DNA of 64,000 bases from Phocaeicola barnesiae DSM 18169 = JCM 13652. Lineage in GTDB: Bacteria > Bacteroidota > Bacteroidia > Bacteroidales > Bacteroidaceae. Both the position numbers and the translations under genes were made by a program. The stretch is taken from NCBI RefSeq assembly GCF_000374585.1, contig NZ_KB894650.1:124001-188000 (forward strand), read 5' to 3'. The notes under the pieces are model-generated. The model was not told the origin of the DNA. It ran no database searches and worked only from the letters and a program-made list of their open reading frames with translations. Positions 43,847 to 52,801 of the stretch are shown here, in pieces. Each line of letters starts with the position of its first letter. Positions within the stretch are counted from its first letter, which is position 1.

Positions 43847-45868
43847 ATGAATTTTGAACTGATATCCGACTACAAGCCTACGGGAGACCAACCGGAAGCC
43901 ATCGCCCAACTGACGGAAGGCGTGCTGAACCATGTCCCCGCCCAGACCTTGCTGGGAGTAACCGGTTCCGGCAAGACTTTTACCATCGCCAATGTCATCA
44001 AGAACGTCAACAAACCAACACTGATTCTGAGTCACAACAAGACACTGGCCGCCCAGCTTTACGGCGAGTTCAAGAATTTCTTTCCGAACAATGCCGTAGA
44101 ATATTATGTGTCCTACTACGACTATTACCAGCCGGAAGCGTACCTGCCTTCTACAGACACCTATATTGAAAAAGACCTGGCCATCAACGAAGAGATAGAC
44201 AAACTGCGTCTGGCAGCCACCTCTTCCCTGCTGTCCGGCAGAAAAGACGTCATCGTCGTGTCATCCGTATCGTGTATCTACGGTATGGGTAATCCGGCCG
44301 ATTTCTACAACAATGTCATCGACATCAAGAAAGGGAAACTGCTGGACCGGAACGTATTCTTACGCAAGCTGGTGGACAGCCTTTATGTACGGAACGATAT
44401 AGAACTGAACCGGGGTAATTTCCGCGTAAAAGGTGATACCGTAGACATCTATCTTGCCTACAACGACAATGTCCTGCGGGTCATGTTCTGGGACGACGAG
44501 ATAGACGGTATCGAAGAGGTAGACCCTGTTTCAGGACACCGGCTCAGCAGCTTCGACGAATATAAGATTTATCCGGCCAACCTTTTCATGACGACCAAAG
44601 AAAGTACTTTACGGGCCATCCACCAGATAGAAGATGACCTGAAAAAGCAGGTGGATTTCTTCGAAGAGAACGGGAAACCATATGAAGCGAAACGCTTGTA
44701 TGAACGGGTGACCTACGATATGGAAATGCTACGCGAACTGGGACACTGCTCCGGTATCGAAAACTATTCGCGATATTTTGACGGCCGGGAGCCAGGTACC
44801 CGCCCGTATTGCCTGCTGGATTTCTTCCCCGAAGATTTCCTGATTGTGATCGATGAAAGTCATGTAAGTGTCCCTCAGATACGGGCCATGTACGGAGGAG
44901 ACCGGGCACGGAAAGAGAACCTCGTGGAATACGGATTCCGTCTGCCGGCAGCCATGGACAACCGGCCGCTCAAGTTTGAAGAGTTTCAGGAAATGGCCAA
45001 ACAGGTCATCTACGTCAGTGCTACACCGGCAGATTACGAGTTGATACAAAGCGAAGGTGTCGTCGTAGAACAGGTCATCCGCCCGACCGGCTTGCTGGAC
45101 CCCATCATCGAAGTACGTCCGAGCCTGAACCAGATAGACGATTTGATGGAAGAGATTCAGCAACGCATCGAGAAAGAGGAACGCACGCTGGTCACTACCC
45201 TGACCAAACGGATGGCGGAAGAACTGACCGAATATCTGCTGAACAACGGCATACGTTGCAACTATATCCACAGTGACGTAGACACCTTGGAACGAGTGAA
45301 GATTATGGATGAGCTCCGGCAGGGCATCTACGATGTACTGATTGGAGTCAACCTGTTGCGTGAAGGACTCGATTTACCGGAAGTATCGCTGGTAGCCATT
45401 CTGGATGCCGACAAGGAAGGATTCCTCCGCTCCCACCGTTCACTCACCCAGACGGCAGGCCGAGCAGCCCGTAACGTAAACGGAAAGGTCATCATGTATG
45501 CCGACAAGATAACAGACAGCATGCAGCAGACCATCGACGAGACCAACCGACGCCGTGAGAAGCAGTTGGCTTACAACGAAGCGCACGGCATCACTCCGCA
45601 ACAGATCAAGAAGAACCGAACCAACATTCTGGTGGACAGTCACACAGAAACGACCAGCAAAGAGCCGAAGGCATATACCGAGACTACCGGTACGATGACA
45701 GCTGCTGCCGATCCGATTGTCACCTACATGTCGAAGGATCAGCTGAAACGCAGCATCGAACGGACGCGTAAACTAATGCAGGAAGCCGCCAAGAATCTGG
45801 ATTTTATCGAAGCCGCACAATACCGCGACGAACTGATCCGACTGGAAGAAGCTCTGAAAGACAAATAA
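43847..45868 (+). CDS. uvrB: Excinuclease ABC subunit B
   Basis: DNA damage-verifying helicase-like subunit of nucleotide excision repair. Motifs are Walker A GVTGSGKTFTIANVI, the beta-hairpin YYDYYQPEAYLPSTDTYIEKD that inserts between strands, DEELIVIDESH-type box (VIDESHVSVPQI), motif V/VI VGVNLLREGLDLPEVSLV and QTAGRAARN, and the C-terminal UVR coiled coil (LMQEAAKNLDFIEAAQYRDE) that binds UvrC. I start at the ATG at 43847 (MNFELI); a TTG three codons earlier is the alternative. It is divergent from bamD. No clear promoter box was found. Confidence 0.97.
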   Translation: MNFELISDYKPTGDQPEAIAQLTEGVLNHVPAQTLLGVTGSGKTFTIANVIKNVNKPTLILSHNKTLAAQLYGEFKNFFPNNAVEYYVSYYDYYQPEAYLPSTDTYIEKDLAINEEIDKLRLAATSSLLSGRKDVIVVSSVSCIYGMGNPADFYNNVIDIKKGKLLDRNVFLRKLVDSLYVRNDIELNRGNFRVKGDTVDIYLAYNDNVLRVMFWDDEIDGIEEVDPVSGHRLSSFDEYKIYPANLFMTTKESTLRAIHQIEDDLKKQVDFFEENGKPYEAKRLYERVTYDMEMLRELGHCSGIENYSRYFDGREPGTRPYCLLDFFPEDFLIVIDESHVSVPQIRAMYGGDRARKENLVEYGFRLPAAMDNRPLKFEEFQEMAKQVIYVSATPADYELIQSEGVVVEQVIRPTGLLDPIIEVRPSLNQIDDLMEEIQQRIEKEERTLVTTLTKRMAEELTEYLLNNGIRCNYIHSDVDTLERVKIMDELRQGIYDVLIGVNLLREGLDLPEVSLVAILDADKEGFLRSHRSLTQTAGRAARNVNGKVIMYADKITDSMQQTIDETNRRREKQLAYNEAHGITPQQIKKNRTNILVDSHTETTSKEPKAYTETTGTMTAAADPIVTYMSKDQLKRSIERTRKLMQEAAKNLDFIEAAQYRDELIRLEEALKDK

Positions 45869-45871
45869 CAG

Positions 45872-45909
45872 AAAAAGGCAGGGAAACATTTAAGCTCCCT
45901 GCCTTTTTT
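45872..45909. terminator. uvrB terminator (bidirectional)
   Basis: GGCAGGGA (45877-45884) and TCCCTGCC (45896-45903) form a stem extended by an A5/T6 pairing, followed by TTTTTT. It also suits the convergent gene ending at 45929. Confidence 0.9.
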
Positions 45910-45928
45910 CATTCATAAATCGTTTGAA

Positions 45929-46288
45929 TTACTTCTTTTCGATATCAATACCTTTGTTACGCAGTGTCATTGCCATCAGTCTGACATAGCTTGAATACTG
46001 CTTTTCATCCAATGTCTGCTTCATCAGCTTCAAGTTACCGTACACTGCATTACGTACTTTTTCATCTGAATTCTTGGAACGGTTTGCACGTTTCATTTCA
46101 TCCTGAAAGAAATCACAAATGTCTGCTACCTTGTCGTGCTGTCCGGCATCCAATTGCAGATACTTAGACAACTTGGCTTTGTTGATGGTACCATCCCATT
46201 GCTGAGGAGTGGCGTCAGCTTTCTCCTGTGCAAATACCGAAGCAGAAAATGCCAGTGCGGCAACCAATGTCAATCCTAATTTCTTCAT
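45929..46288 (-). CDS. Small exported protein, unknown function
   Basis: 119-residue protein with a clear signal peptide (KKLGLTLVAALAFSASVFAQ). The mature part is charged and largely helical: KLSKYLQLDAGQHDKVADIC, FFQDEMKRANRSKNSDEKVR and MTLRNKGIDIEKK. I recognise it as a type conserved in Bacteroidales but cannot name a family. Proteins of this size and pattern are periplasmic helical-hairpin proteins (Spy-like in general shape), which is only an analogy. It is monocistronic, with a well-formed promoter and a structured 5' leader. Confidence 0.75.
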   Translation of the reverse strand: MKKLGLTLVAALAFSASVFAQEKADATPQQWDGTINKAKLSKYLQLDAGQHDKVADICDFFQDEMKRANRSKNSDEKVRNAVYGNLKLMKQTLDEKQYSSYVRLMAMTLRNKGIDIEKK

Positions 46289-46333
46289 AATACCTAAAAT
46301 TAAATTTTACCTTAAAAAATTATCCTATTAACA

Positions 46334-46379
46334 AACCTCTTGTTCCTAGAGGTTCTATCTTTTTACCGATGCAAAGATA
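46334..46379 (-). promoter_or_regulatory. Promoter and leader hairpin of the small exported protein gene
   Basis: Minus-strand TATCTTTG (46379-46372) has TTTGG 19 bp upstream. In the transcribed leader AACCTCT (46354-46348) pairs with AGAGGTT (46340-46334) across a 7-nt loop, about 45 nt before the ATG at 46288. Confidence 0.6.
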
Positions 46380-46716
46380 CTTACTCCCCCGATTCTGCCA
46401 AATTTCTGATAAATAATCATGCCAAAAAACATGTTTTTATTGACATACATCAAGACGAAAATAATAAATTGGGCCATTATGAAACAAGATTGTAACATTA
46501 TACAATATATAATCAGGAAATCCATTCAACTAGTCAACAGAACGAACAAACTTCGCTCAGTTTGTTTTTACCACTTTATCTGACAAACGGACCAGTAGTA
46601 GATGCCTAATTCTTATCGGCAACTCACTAAAAAGAAAGTGTAGAAATTCGTAAGTTCATCAGTCCCAAAAGAAAGCATAGCAAACAGTCAAAATACTAAG
46701 CCTCCTAATATGAAAA

Positions 46717-46743
46717 AAGGCCCCTGCATAAAGCAGAGGCCTT
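46717..46743 (-). terminator. nqr operon terminator
   Basis: On the minus strand an 11-bp stem with one mismatch (46743-46733 with 46727-46717, 5-nt loop) ends in GGGGCCTT and runs into TTTT. It lies 29 bp after the nqrF stop. Confidence 0.82.
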
Positions 46744-46771
46744 CTGATTCTATTTCAACCAAACGATTGAA

Positions 46772-48040
46772 TTATCCACCGAAGTTATCGTACATGATAG
46801 AAGACTCTTCTACGCCGAGGCTATCCAACATGGCGACAACAGCTTTCGACATCGGACCAGGACCACACATGTAGTATTCGATGTCTTCCGGAGCTTCGTG
46901 GTCTTTCAGGTAAGTATTCAACATCACCTGATGAACGAATCCCGGAGTATACTTCACGCCTGCTGCATCGGCTGCCGGATCCGGACGGTCCAGTGCCAGA
47001 TGGAAGTGGAAGTTCGGGAAATCCTTTTCCAGACTCAGGAAGTCCTGCAGATAGAATACTTCGTTCAATGCACGTGCACCGTAGAAGTAATGCAGTTCAC
47101 GGTCTGTAGTATGCAGGGTACGTGTCATGTGCATAATCTGTGCACGCAACGGAGCCATACCGGCACCACCACCTACCCAAATCATTTCCTTCTTAGAATC
47201 GAAGATCGGGTGGAAGTCACCGTAAGGACCACTCATCAATACCTTGTCACCCGGTTTCAGGGTAAAGATATAAGAAGAAGCGATACCCGGATTTACATCC
47301 ATGAATCCGCTGCGGTCTGGTTTGAACGGCGGAGTAGCGATACGTACAGTCAACATGAACACATCACCTTCAGCCGGATAGTTGGCCATAGAGTAAGCAC
47401 GGATAGTCGGTTCCGGATTCACACACTTCAATCCGAACAGACCGAACTTCTGCCATGCCGGCAAGTATTCGTCACCGATCAATGACTTGTCGATGTCCTT
47501 GTCATAATCCATAGTGAATGCAGGGATCTTGATCTGGGCATAAGAACCCGGGATGAAGTCCATGTGAGCACCCTTAGGCAGCTGCACCTTGAACTCCTTG
47601 ATGAAGGTAGCCACGTTCTTGTTGGAAATAACGGTACATTCGTATTCCTTTACACCCATTACAGATTCAGGTACCTTGATAGACATGTCGCTCTTCACTT
47701 TCACCTGACAGCCCAGACGCCAGTGGTCTTTCTGCTGTTTGCGGCTGAAGTGGCTGACTTCTGAAGGCAGGATTTCGCCACCACCTTCCAGAACCTGACA
47801 TTTACACTGACCGCAAGAACCTTTACCACCACAAGCTGAAGGCAAGAATACATTGTTCACAGCCAATGTGTTCAACAAAGTAGAACCGGATTCCACCTCC
47901 AGCTGGTTTTCGCCGTTGATGGTCAATTTCACATTACCTGAAGCTACCAGGAAGTTCTTGGCTACCAACAGGATAATTACCAACACCAGAATAGTCACCA
48001 GGAATACTCCAATGCTCGCTAAAATAAAATTCATATCCAT
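46772..48040 (-). CDS. nqrF: Na+-translocating NADH:quinone reductase subunit F
   Basis: Electron-entry subunit of Na+-NQR: oxidises NADH via FAD and passes electrons to a 2Fe-2S centre. There is an N-terminal TM anchor (about 8-30), then a ferredoxin-like domain with Cys70, Cys76, Cys79 (LPSACGGKGSCGQCKC) and a fourth Cys in WRLGCQVKV. A flavin domain (RAYSMANYPAEG) and NADH-binding motifs (WVGGGAGMAPLRAQIMHM, YMCGPGPMSKAVV) follow. At 422 residues it is slightly longer than Vibrio NqrF. It is the last gene of the nqrABCDEF operon. Confidence 0.97.
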   Translation of the reverse strand: MDMNFILASIGVFLVTILVLVIILLVAKNFLVASGNVKLTINGENQLEVESGSTLLNTLAVNNVFLPSACGGKGSCGQCKCQVLEGGGEILPSEVSHFSRKQQKDHWRLGCQVKVKSDMSIKVPESVMGVKEYECTVISNKNVATFIKEFKVQLPKGAHMDFIPGSYAQIKIPAFTMDYDKDIDKSLIGDEYLPAWQKFGLFGLKCVNPEPTIRAYSMANYPAEGDVFMLTVRIATPPFKPDRSGFMDVNPGIASSYIFTLKPGDKVLMSGPYGDFHPIFDSKKEMIWVGGGAGMAPLRAQIMHMTRTLHTTDRELHYFYGARALNEVFYLQDFLSLEKDFPNFHFHLALDRPDPAADAAGVKYTPGFVHQVMLNTYLKDHEAPEDIEYYMCGPGPMSKAVVAMLDSLGVEESSIMYDNFGG

Positions 48041-48058
48041 TGTATATTCCTTTCTTTA

Positions 48059-48682
48059 TTAGATGTTCAAACCAGAGAAACACATAAATGCCATAGCCAT
48101 CAGACCTACAGTGATAAATGTGATACCCAGACCTTTCAGCGGAGCCGGAACGTCAGAATAAGCCATTTTTTCACGGATAGCAGCCAGACCGACGATGGCC
48201 AGCATCCAGCCGATACCTGAACCCAGTGCGTAAGAGACAGCATCACCGATGCCACCGATGAACTTCGGGTCGGAAGGAGTCAGGTTGATGCGCTGCTGCA
48301 TGAACAGAGAGGCACCCATGATGGCACAGTTTACGGCAATCAACGGCAGGAAGATACCCAGCGAAGCATACAGCGAAGGGCTGAAACGCTCCACTATCAT
48401 TTCCACCAACTGTGTAATGGCCGCGATAACGGCAATGAAGAGGATGAAGCTCAAGAAGCTGAGGTCAATGCCCAAAATACCGTCGGCAGCCAGTACCTTC
48501 GTCTGGAGCAAATAGTTGACCGGCAAAGTCACCACCAGCACGAAAGTTACAGCAATGCCCAGACCGACAGCTGTTTTCACATTCTTCGATACCGCCAGGT
48601 ATGAACACATACCCAGGAAGAACGCGAATATCATATTGTCCACAAAGATGGAGCGGACCAATAAACTGAAAAAATGTTCCAT
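48059..48682 (-). CDS. nqrE: Na+-NQR subunit E
   Basis: 207-residue, six-helix membrane subunit of Na+-NQR. The start [38 protein letters not shown] and [21 protein letters not shown] are characteristic. The conserved Cys in the FFLGMC half and its partner in the NqrD half contribute the intramembrane Fe site in the known Vibrio structure. It lies 18 bp upstream of nqrF. Confidence 0.96.
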   Translation of the reverse strand: MEHFFSLLVRSIFVDNMIFAFFLGMCSYLAVSKNVKTAVGLGIAVTFVLVVTLPVNYLLQTKVLAADGILGIDLSFLSFILFIAVIAAITQLVEMIVERFSPSLYASLGIFLPLIAVNCAIMGASLFMQQRINLTPSDPKFIGGIGDAVSYALGSGIGWMLAIVGLAAIREKMAYSDVPAPLKGLGITFITVGLMAMAFMCFSGLNI

Positions 48683-48701
48683 AATGTCTTTCCTTTACTT
48701 G

Positions 48702-49340
48702 TTATTCCTTATCTTGTAATTCAGGATGCTTCGCACGCTGGTACCATATCAGGCAAGCCACGATAATCAACGCCATCGGCGGCATCAGCATCAAGCCGTT
48801 GTTCACATAGCCGAACTCCTGGATAGCTGCATGGTTCAGGACATTGAAACCCAGCAACGTACCTGAGCCCAGAAGCTCACGGATGAAAGCCACGATGACC
48901 AGAATCTTGGCATAGCCCAGTCCGTTGCCCAGACCGTCAAGACAAGATTCCCACGGGCCGTTTGCCATCGCAAACGCTTCCAGACGTCCCATCAGGATAC
49001 AGTTGGTGATAATCAGACCTACATATACTGAAAGCTGGACACTTACGTCATAGGCAAAAGCCTTCAGCAGTTCGCTTACGATAGTCACTAACGCAGCAAC
49101 GACCACCAACTGTACGATAATACGGATACGGTTAGGAATGGTCTTACGGATCAATGAAATCACTACGTTAGAGAATGCAGTAATGATGGTTACAGAAAGT
49201 CCCATCACGATGGCCGGTTCCAGTTTGGAAGTAACGGCAAGTGCCGAACAAATACCCAACACCTGTACGGTGACCGGATTGTTCATGCTAATCGGGGTGG
49301 AGAACACTTCTCTATTCTTGGCTGAAAATAAATTTCCCAT
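48702..49340 (-). CDS. nqrD: Na+-NQR subunit D
   Basis: 212-residue membrane subunit paralogous to NqrE with inverted topology. Motifs include NPVTVQVLGICSALAVTSKL (with the Fe-ligand Cys), VGLIITNCILMGRLEAFAM and DGLGNGLGYAKILVIVAFIRELLGSG. It is spaced 18-19 bp from its neighbours nqrC and nqrE. Confidence 0.96.
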   Translation of the reverse strand: MGNLFSAKNREVFSTPISMNNPVTVQVLGICSALAVTSKLEPAIVMGLSVTIITAFSNVVISLIRKTIPNRIRIIVQLVVVAALVTIVSELLKAFAYDVSVQLSVYVGLIITNCILMGRLEAFAMANGPWESCLDGLGNGLGYAKILVIVAFIRELLGSGTLLGFNVLNHAAIQEFGYVNNGLMLMPPMALIIVACLIWYQRAKHPELQDKE

Positions 49341-49358
49341 ATTATATTTCCCCTCCTA

Positions 49359-50039
49359 TTATTCTTTAGCGGTTAAAAACTTGGTATAGTTTCCCATGCA
49401 GTTCTTCAGCATCTGTCCTACGGCCACTGAAGTAATCGTACCTCCGGAAATACCGTCCACCTGGAACTCAGGCTTGTCAATCTTCCCGTTCTTTACGACA
49501 TCCAGTCCGATGGCATCTCCGTCCAGCACGTTCTTGTCCTTGAACTCATTCTGGAAATGTTCGGTAGCGATTTCCGCACCCAGACCCGGAGTTTCTGATG
49601 CATGTGAGAAATAAGTGCCATACACGGTGTTCTTATCCTCGTTCAAGGCTACATAGCCCCAGATGGCACCCCACAATCCCGTACCATAAACGGGTATAAC
49701 ATACTTCTTCTGTCCGTCTATCTCGCAGACGAAAAGATGGGCTTCTCCCTTTTCCTTATATGCTTTCTCATATCCGGTAACGAAGCTGCCTTCGTATGGC
49801 TTCAGCGAACCGTCTTCAGCCACCAGCATGTCTTCTTTCACCACTTCGGCAAATTTGGCTTCCGCATCTTCCACTTCACGGATACCCAAAGCCGAAAGAA
49901 TCTGTTTTTTCGTATCCAACTCTACATTTTTTCCTTGCAGGTCGCGCAAAGAAGAGCTGACGAAAGCCAGCAAGAATGCTACGATAACAACCATTACCGA
50001 AGCATAAATGATAGTATAAGAGTTACTATTGGTATTCAT
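49359..50039 (-). CDS. nqrC: Na+-NQR subunit C
   Basis: 226-residue single-TM subunit carrying covalent FMN. After the TM (YASVMVVIVAFLLAFVSS) comes a periplasmic domain ending in the flavinylation motif SGGTITS, where Thr near residue 203 takes the FMN phosphoester through ApbE. Other landmarks are GTGLWGAIWGYVALN and SHASETPGLGAEI. ApbE is not in this window. Confidence 0.96.
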   Translation of the reverse strand: MNTNSNSYTIIYASVMVVIVAFLLAFVSSSLRDLQGKNVELDTKKQILSALGIREVEDAEAKFAEVVKEDMLVAEDGSLKPYEGSFVTGYEKAYKEKGEAHLFVCEIDGQKKYVIPVYGTGLWGAIWGYVALNEDKNTVYGTYFSHASETPGLGAEIATEHFQNEFKDKNVLDGDAIGLDVVKNGKIDKPEFQVDGISGGTITSVAVGQMLKNCMGNYTKFLTAKE

Positions 50040-50053
50040 TGTATTTTCGGTTT

Positions 50054-51217
50054 TTATTTGTTAGACATAGCACGTTTTGCACGACGCGAAATATTGTTCT
50101 GCACTACCACATAGTCAATCAGCGGAGCGAAGATATTCATCAGCAGGATAGCCAGCATCATGCCTTCGGGATAACCCGGATTGAGCACACGGATGATGAT
50201 GGCCATGGCACCGATCAGGAATCCATAAACGTATTTACCGTTCTCCGTACGTGAAGAAGTGACAGGGTCGGTCGCCATGAACACGGCACCAAAACAAAAA
50301 CCACCCAGGCACAGATGTTCATACCAAGGCATGTGGGCCACTGCGGTATCCGGTCCCCATTGGTTGAACACCCAACCCATCACGGCACCACCAACGAATA
50401 CTGACAGCATCGTTCTCCAGCTTGCCACGCCCGACCATAACAGGATAACGGCACCGATAGCAATGGCAATTACGCTCGTCTCGCCGATAGAGCCCGGAAT
50501 CAGACCGGTCACCATATCCCAGGAGAAAGCAGGGCACTCGGCAACCTTTGCCACACCTAACGGAGTAGCGGCTGTCAGCCCGTCCACAGTCTTGCCCAAA
50601 CCGAAAATGCTGTCACCGGACACCCATACCGTATCACCGGACATCTTGGTCGGATAAGCGAAGAACAGGAATGCACGGGTAATCAAAGCCGGGTTGAAGA
50701 TATTCATACCTGTACCACCGAACACTTCCTTAGCGAAGATAACTGAGAATGCAGTAGCTACAGCCAGCATCCACAACGGACAGTCTACCGGAACAATCAT
50801 CGGAATCAGGATACCTGAAACCAGGAAACCTTCCTGAATTTCTTCCTTCTTCCACTGAGCCACTACGAATTCGATACCCAGACCGACTACGTATGATACA
50901 ATGATTTTCGGCAGGACAGCCAGGAAACCATAGGCAAACATTTCGATGAAGCTACCTTCTACACCGGCATGAGTGTAGTGCTGGTAACCCACATTATACA
51001 TACCGAACAGCAATGCCGGCAACAATGCGATAACCACGAATGACATGATACGTTTACTATCGATGGCATCGTGGATGTGCGTACCAGTCTTCGAAGTCGT
51101 ATTCGGGACGAACAGGAATGTTTCGAAACCGTCGAACACAGAGCGGAGAGCCTGGTATTTGCCTCCCTCTTCAAAGTTCGGCTTTATCTTATCGAGATAA
51201 TTTCTTAACGCTTTCAT
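50054..51217 (-). CDS. nqrB: Na+-NQR subunit B
   Basis: 387-residue, ten-helix core subunit that binds riboflavin and covalent FMN and forms the Na+ path. The FMN motif LTAATPLG sits near residue 210. VPVDCPLWMLAVATAFSVIFAKEVFGGTGMN and CFGAVFMATDPVTSSRT are typical NqrB/RnfD family signatures. It lies 14 bp upstream of nqrC. Confidence 0.96.
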   Translation of the reverse strand: MKALRNYLDKIKPNFEEGGKYQALRSVFDGFETFLFVPNTTSKTGTHIHDAIDSKRIMSFVVIALLPALLFGMYNVGYQHYTHAGVEGSFIEMFAYGFLAVLPKIIVSYVVGLGIEFVVAQWKKEEIQEGFLVSGILIPMIVPVDCPLWMLAVATAFSVIFAKEVFGGTGMNIFNPALITRAFLFFAYPTKMSGDTVWVSGDSIFGLGKTVDGLTAATPLGVAKVAECPAFSWDMVTGLIPGSIGETSVIAIAIGAVILLWSGVASWRTMLSVFVGGAVMGWVFNQWGPDTAVAHMPWYEHLCLGGFCFGAVFMATDPVTSSRTENGKYVYGFLIGAMAIIIRVLNPGYPEGMMLAILLMNIFAPLIDYVVVQNNISRRAKRAMSNK

Positions 51218-51248
51218 TTATTAAATCGTTTTCGTATTAATTAGTTCA

Positions 51249-52601
51249 TTAGCACATTTCACGACGGAGCATATCCAGTCCTTCGCGGACGATGCGCTGC
51301 AATTCCATCTTCGAAGAGCAGACAAATTCAGCCAAAGCGAAATCTTCCGGAGCTACTTCGTAGATACCGAGCTGTTCCATACGGTCGATATCACCGGCAA
51401 TGATAGCCTTGATCAGGTATTCCGGCATGATATCCATCGGCAGAACCTTGTCGTATTCGTTAGACATGATCATGTGACGTTCGCCACCCTTGATACGTGC
51501 ATCCAAGGTATATTCCTTGTTCTTGCCCATCAGCCAGCTGAAGTAAGAATGGCTGGTACTGAAATCGTTCAGACGCGGCATGATCCAACCCAACATTTCG
51601 TGAACGTCGTTTCCTTCCGGAATGACAGTCACCTGGCTATGGAAAGCGCCGAGGAATCCGTTGGCTGCAATCTTCTTACCAGTCAGTACGTTACCGCTGA
51701 TGTAGCGCAGTTCGCGTTCCTTGTTTACATTGTTAGCCAGCACATCTGTCAGCAAAGCACCTACCTTCAGTTTGCAATAAGCCGGTTTCTTCACTTCCGA
51801 ACCGGTAATGGCTACCGTACGGGTCAGGTCAACACGGCCGGTATTGAACAGGCGACCAATAAAAATCACTGCCTGCGGGTCGATTGTCCACACGGTTTCA
51901 CCTTTATTAATAGGTGCGATGTGGTTGATCTGTACACCTACATTACCTGCAGGGTTCGGACCATCGAATACAGTCAGTGTTACATTTTTAGCCTGAGTCA
52001 AGGCAGCAGCCTTCTGGTTCACGCTAATACTCAGATAAGTCTTGGCAATCTTTGCCAGAGCATCCAGACCTGTCTGGAAGTTTGCTTCTTCACCCTTCAG
52101 AGCGATTTCGAAATCAGGAGCCAACGGATTCGAGTCGAAGGCAGAAACGAAAATAGCTCTCGGAGCAACAGTCGGATCAGCAATCACATCATACGGACGC
52201 TGACGGATGAAAGCGAACATACCGCCATTCAGCAATGCTTCCTTGACAGCTTCACCGTTCATGGAAGCAACGTTCTTCTTGCCGAATTCTTCGTAGTCCT
52301 GTTCTGCAGCTGCTTCTACGACGATGTTCATCACCTTACGGCGAGCGCCGCGCTCCACACTTGTCACTACGCCGCTTACGGGCGAAACAAATTTTACTTC
52401 AGGATGATTCTTGTCAATAAACAAGGGTCCTCCGGCCATTACATATTCCTGTTCCTTCACAACCACCTTCGGAGTTACACCTGTAAAATCATCCGGAACC
52501 AACGAATAGAATCCCGGCTCTTTTACAGCTACAACCTCTGCGGCAGCCTTGCCTTTCAGGTTTATGTCTAAGCCTTTACGCAATTTAATTAAATTTGCCA
52601 T
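51249..52601 (-). CDS. nqrA: Na+-NQR subunit A
   Basis: 450-residue peripheral quinone-site subunit, first gene of the operon. It begins NLIKLRKGLDINLKGKAAAEV and has VSPVSGVVTSVERGARRKV, HIAPINKGETVWTIDPQAVIF, GAFHSQVTVIPEG and the C-terminal EFVCSSKMELQRIVREGLDM. Together the six genes give a complete Na+-pumping NADH dehydrogenase, the usual entry point to the Bacteroides fumarate-reducing chain. Confidence 0.96.
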   Translation of the reverse strand: MANLIKLRKGLDINLKGKAAAEVVAVKEPGFYSLVPDDFTGVTPKVVVKEQEYVMAGGPLFIDKNHPEVKFVSPVSGVVTSVERGARRKVMNIVVEAAAEQDYEEFGKKNVASMNGEAVKEALLNGGMFAFIRQRPYDVIADPTVAPRAIFVSAFDSNPLAPDFEIALKGEEANFQTGLDALAKIAKTYLSISVNQKAAALTQAKNVTLTVFDGPNPAGNVGVQINHIAPINKGETVWTIDPQAVIFIGRLFNTGRVDLTRTVAITGSEVKKPAYCKLKVGALLTDVLANNVNKERELRYISGNVLTGKKIAANGFLGAFHSQVTVIPEGNDVHEMLGWIMPRLNDFSTSHSYFSWLMGKNKEYTLDARIKGGERHMIMSNEYDKVLPMDIMPEYLIKAIIAGDIDRMEQLGIYEVAPEDFALAEFVCSSKMELQRIVREGLDMLRREMC

Positions 52602-52636
52602 ATTAGGTTATAAAAAATGGTTTTATAATTTGGTCG

Positions 52637-52644
52637 CAAAATTA
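52637..52644 (-). promoter_or_regulatory. nqr operon -7 box
   Basis: Minus-strand TAATTTTG, 35 bp before the nqrA ATG. No TTG at the ideal -33 distance. Further upstream a 6-bp stem ACCGGA/TCCGGT lies at 52727-52742. Confidence 0.55.
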
Positions 52645-52801
52645 AAGAAAAATAAGGGAAAAAAGAAAAGTTAAACCCCGATATTAAGGAAATAATTCCA
52701 TAAATCGGGAGTCTAACCGACCGTTCACCGGAAATATCCGGTCTTCTCGTCTTCCTTACAAAAAGTCATCGTCTCAATTTCCCCTCACAAACCGCTGGAA
52801 A

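Larger units (their letters stand above)
46289..46771. other. Intergenic region with promoter, leader hairpin and nqr terminator
   Basis: About 480 bp. The left part is the promoter and leader of the small exported protein, and the right end is the nqr terminator. The middle (46400-46700) is A+T-rich with no ORF or repeat I can identify. Confidence 0.65.
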
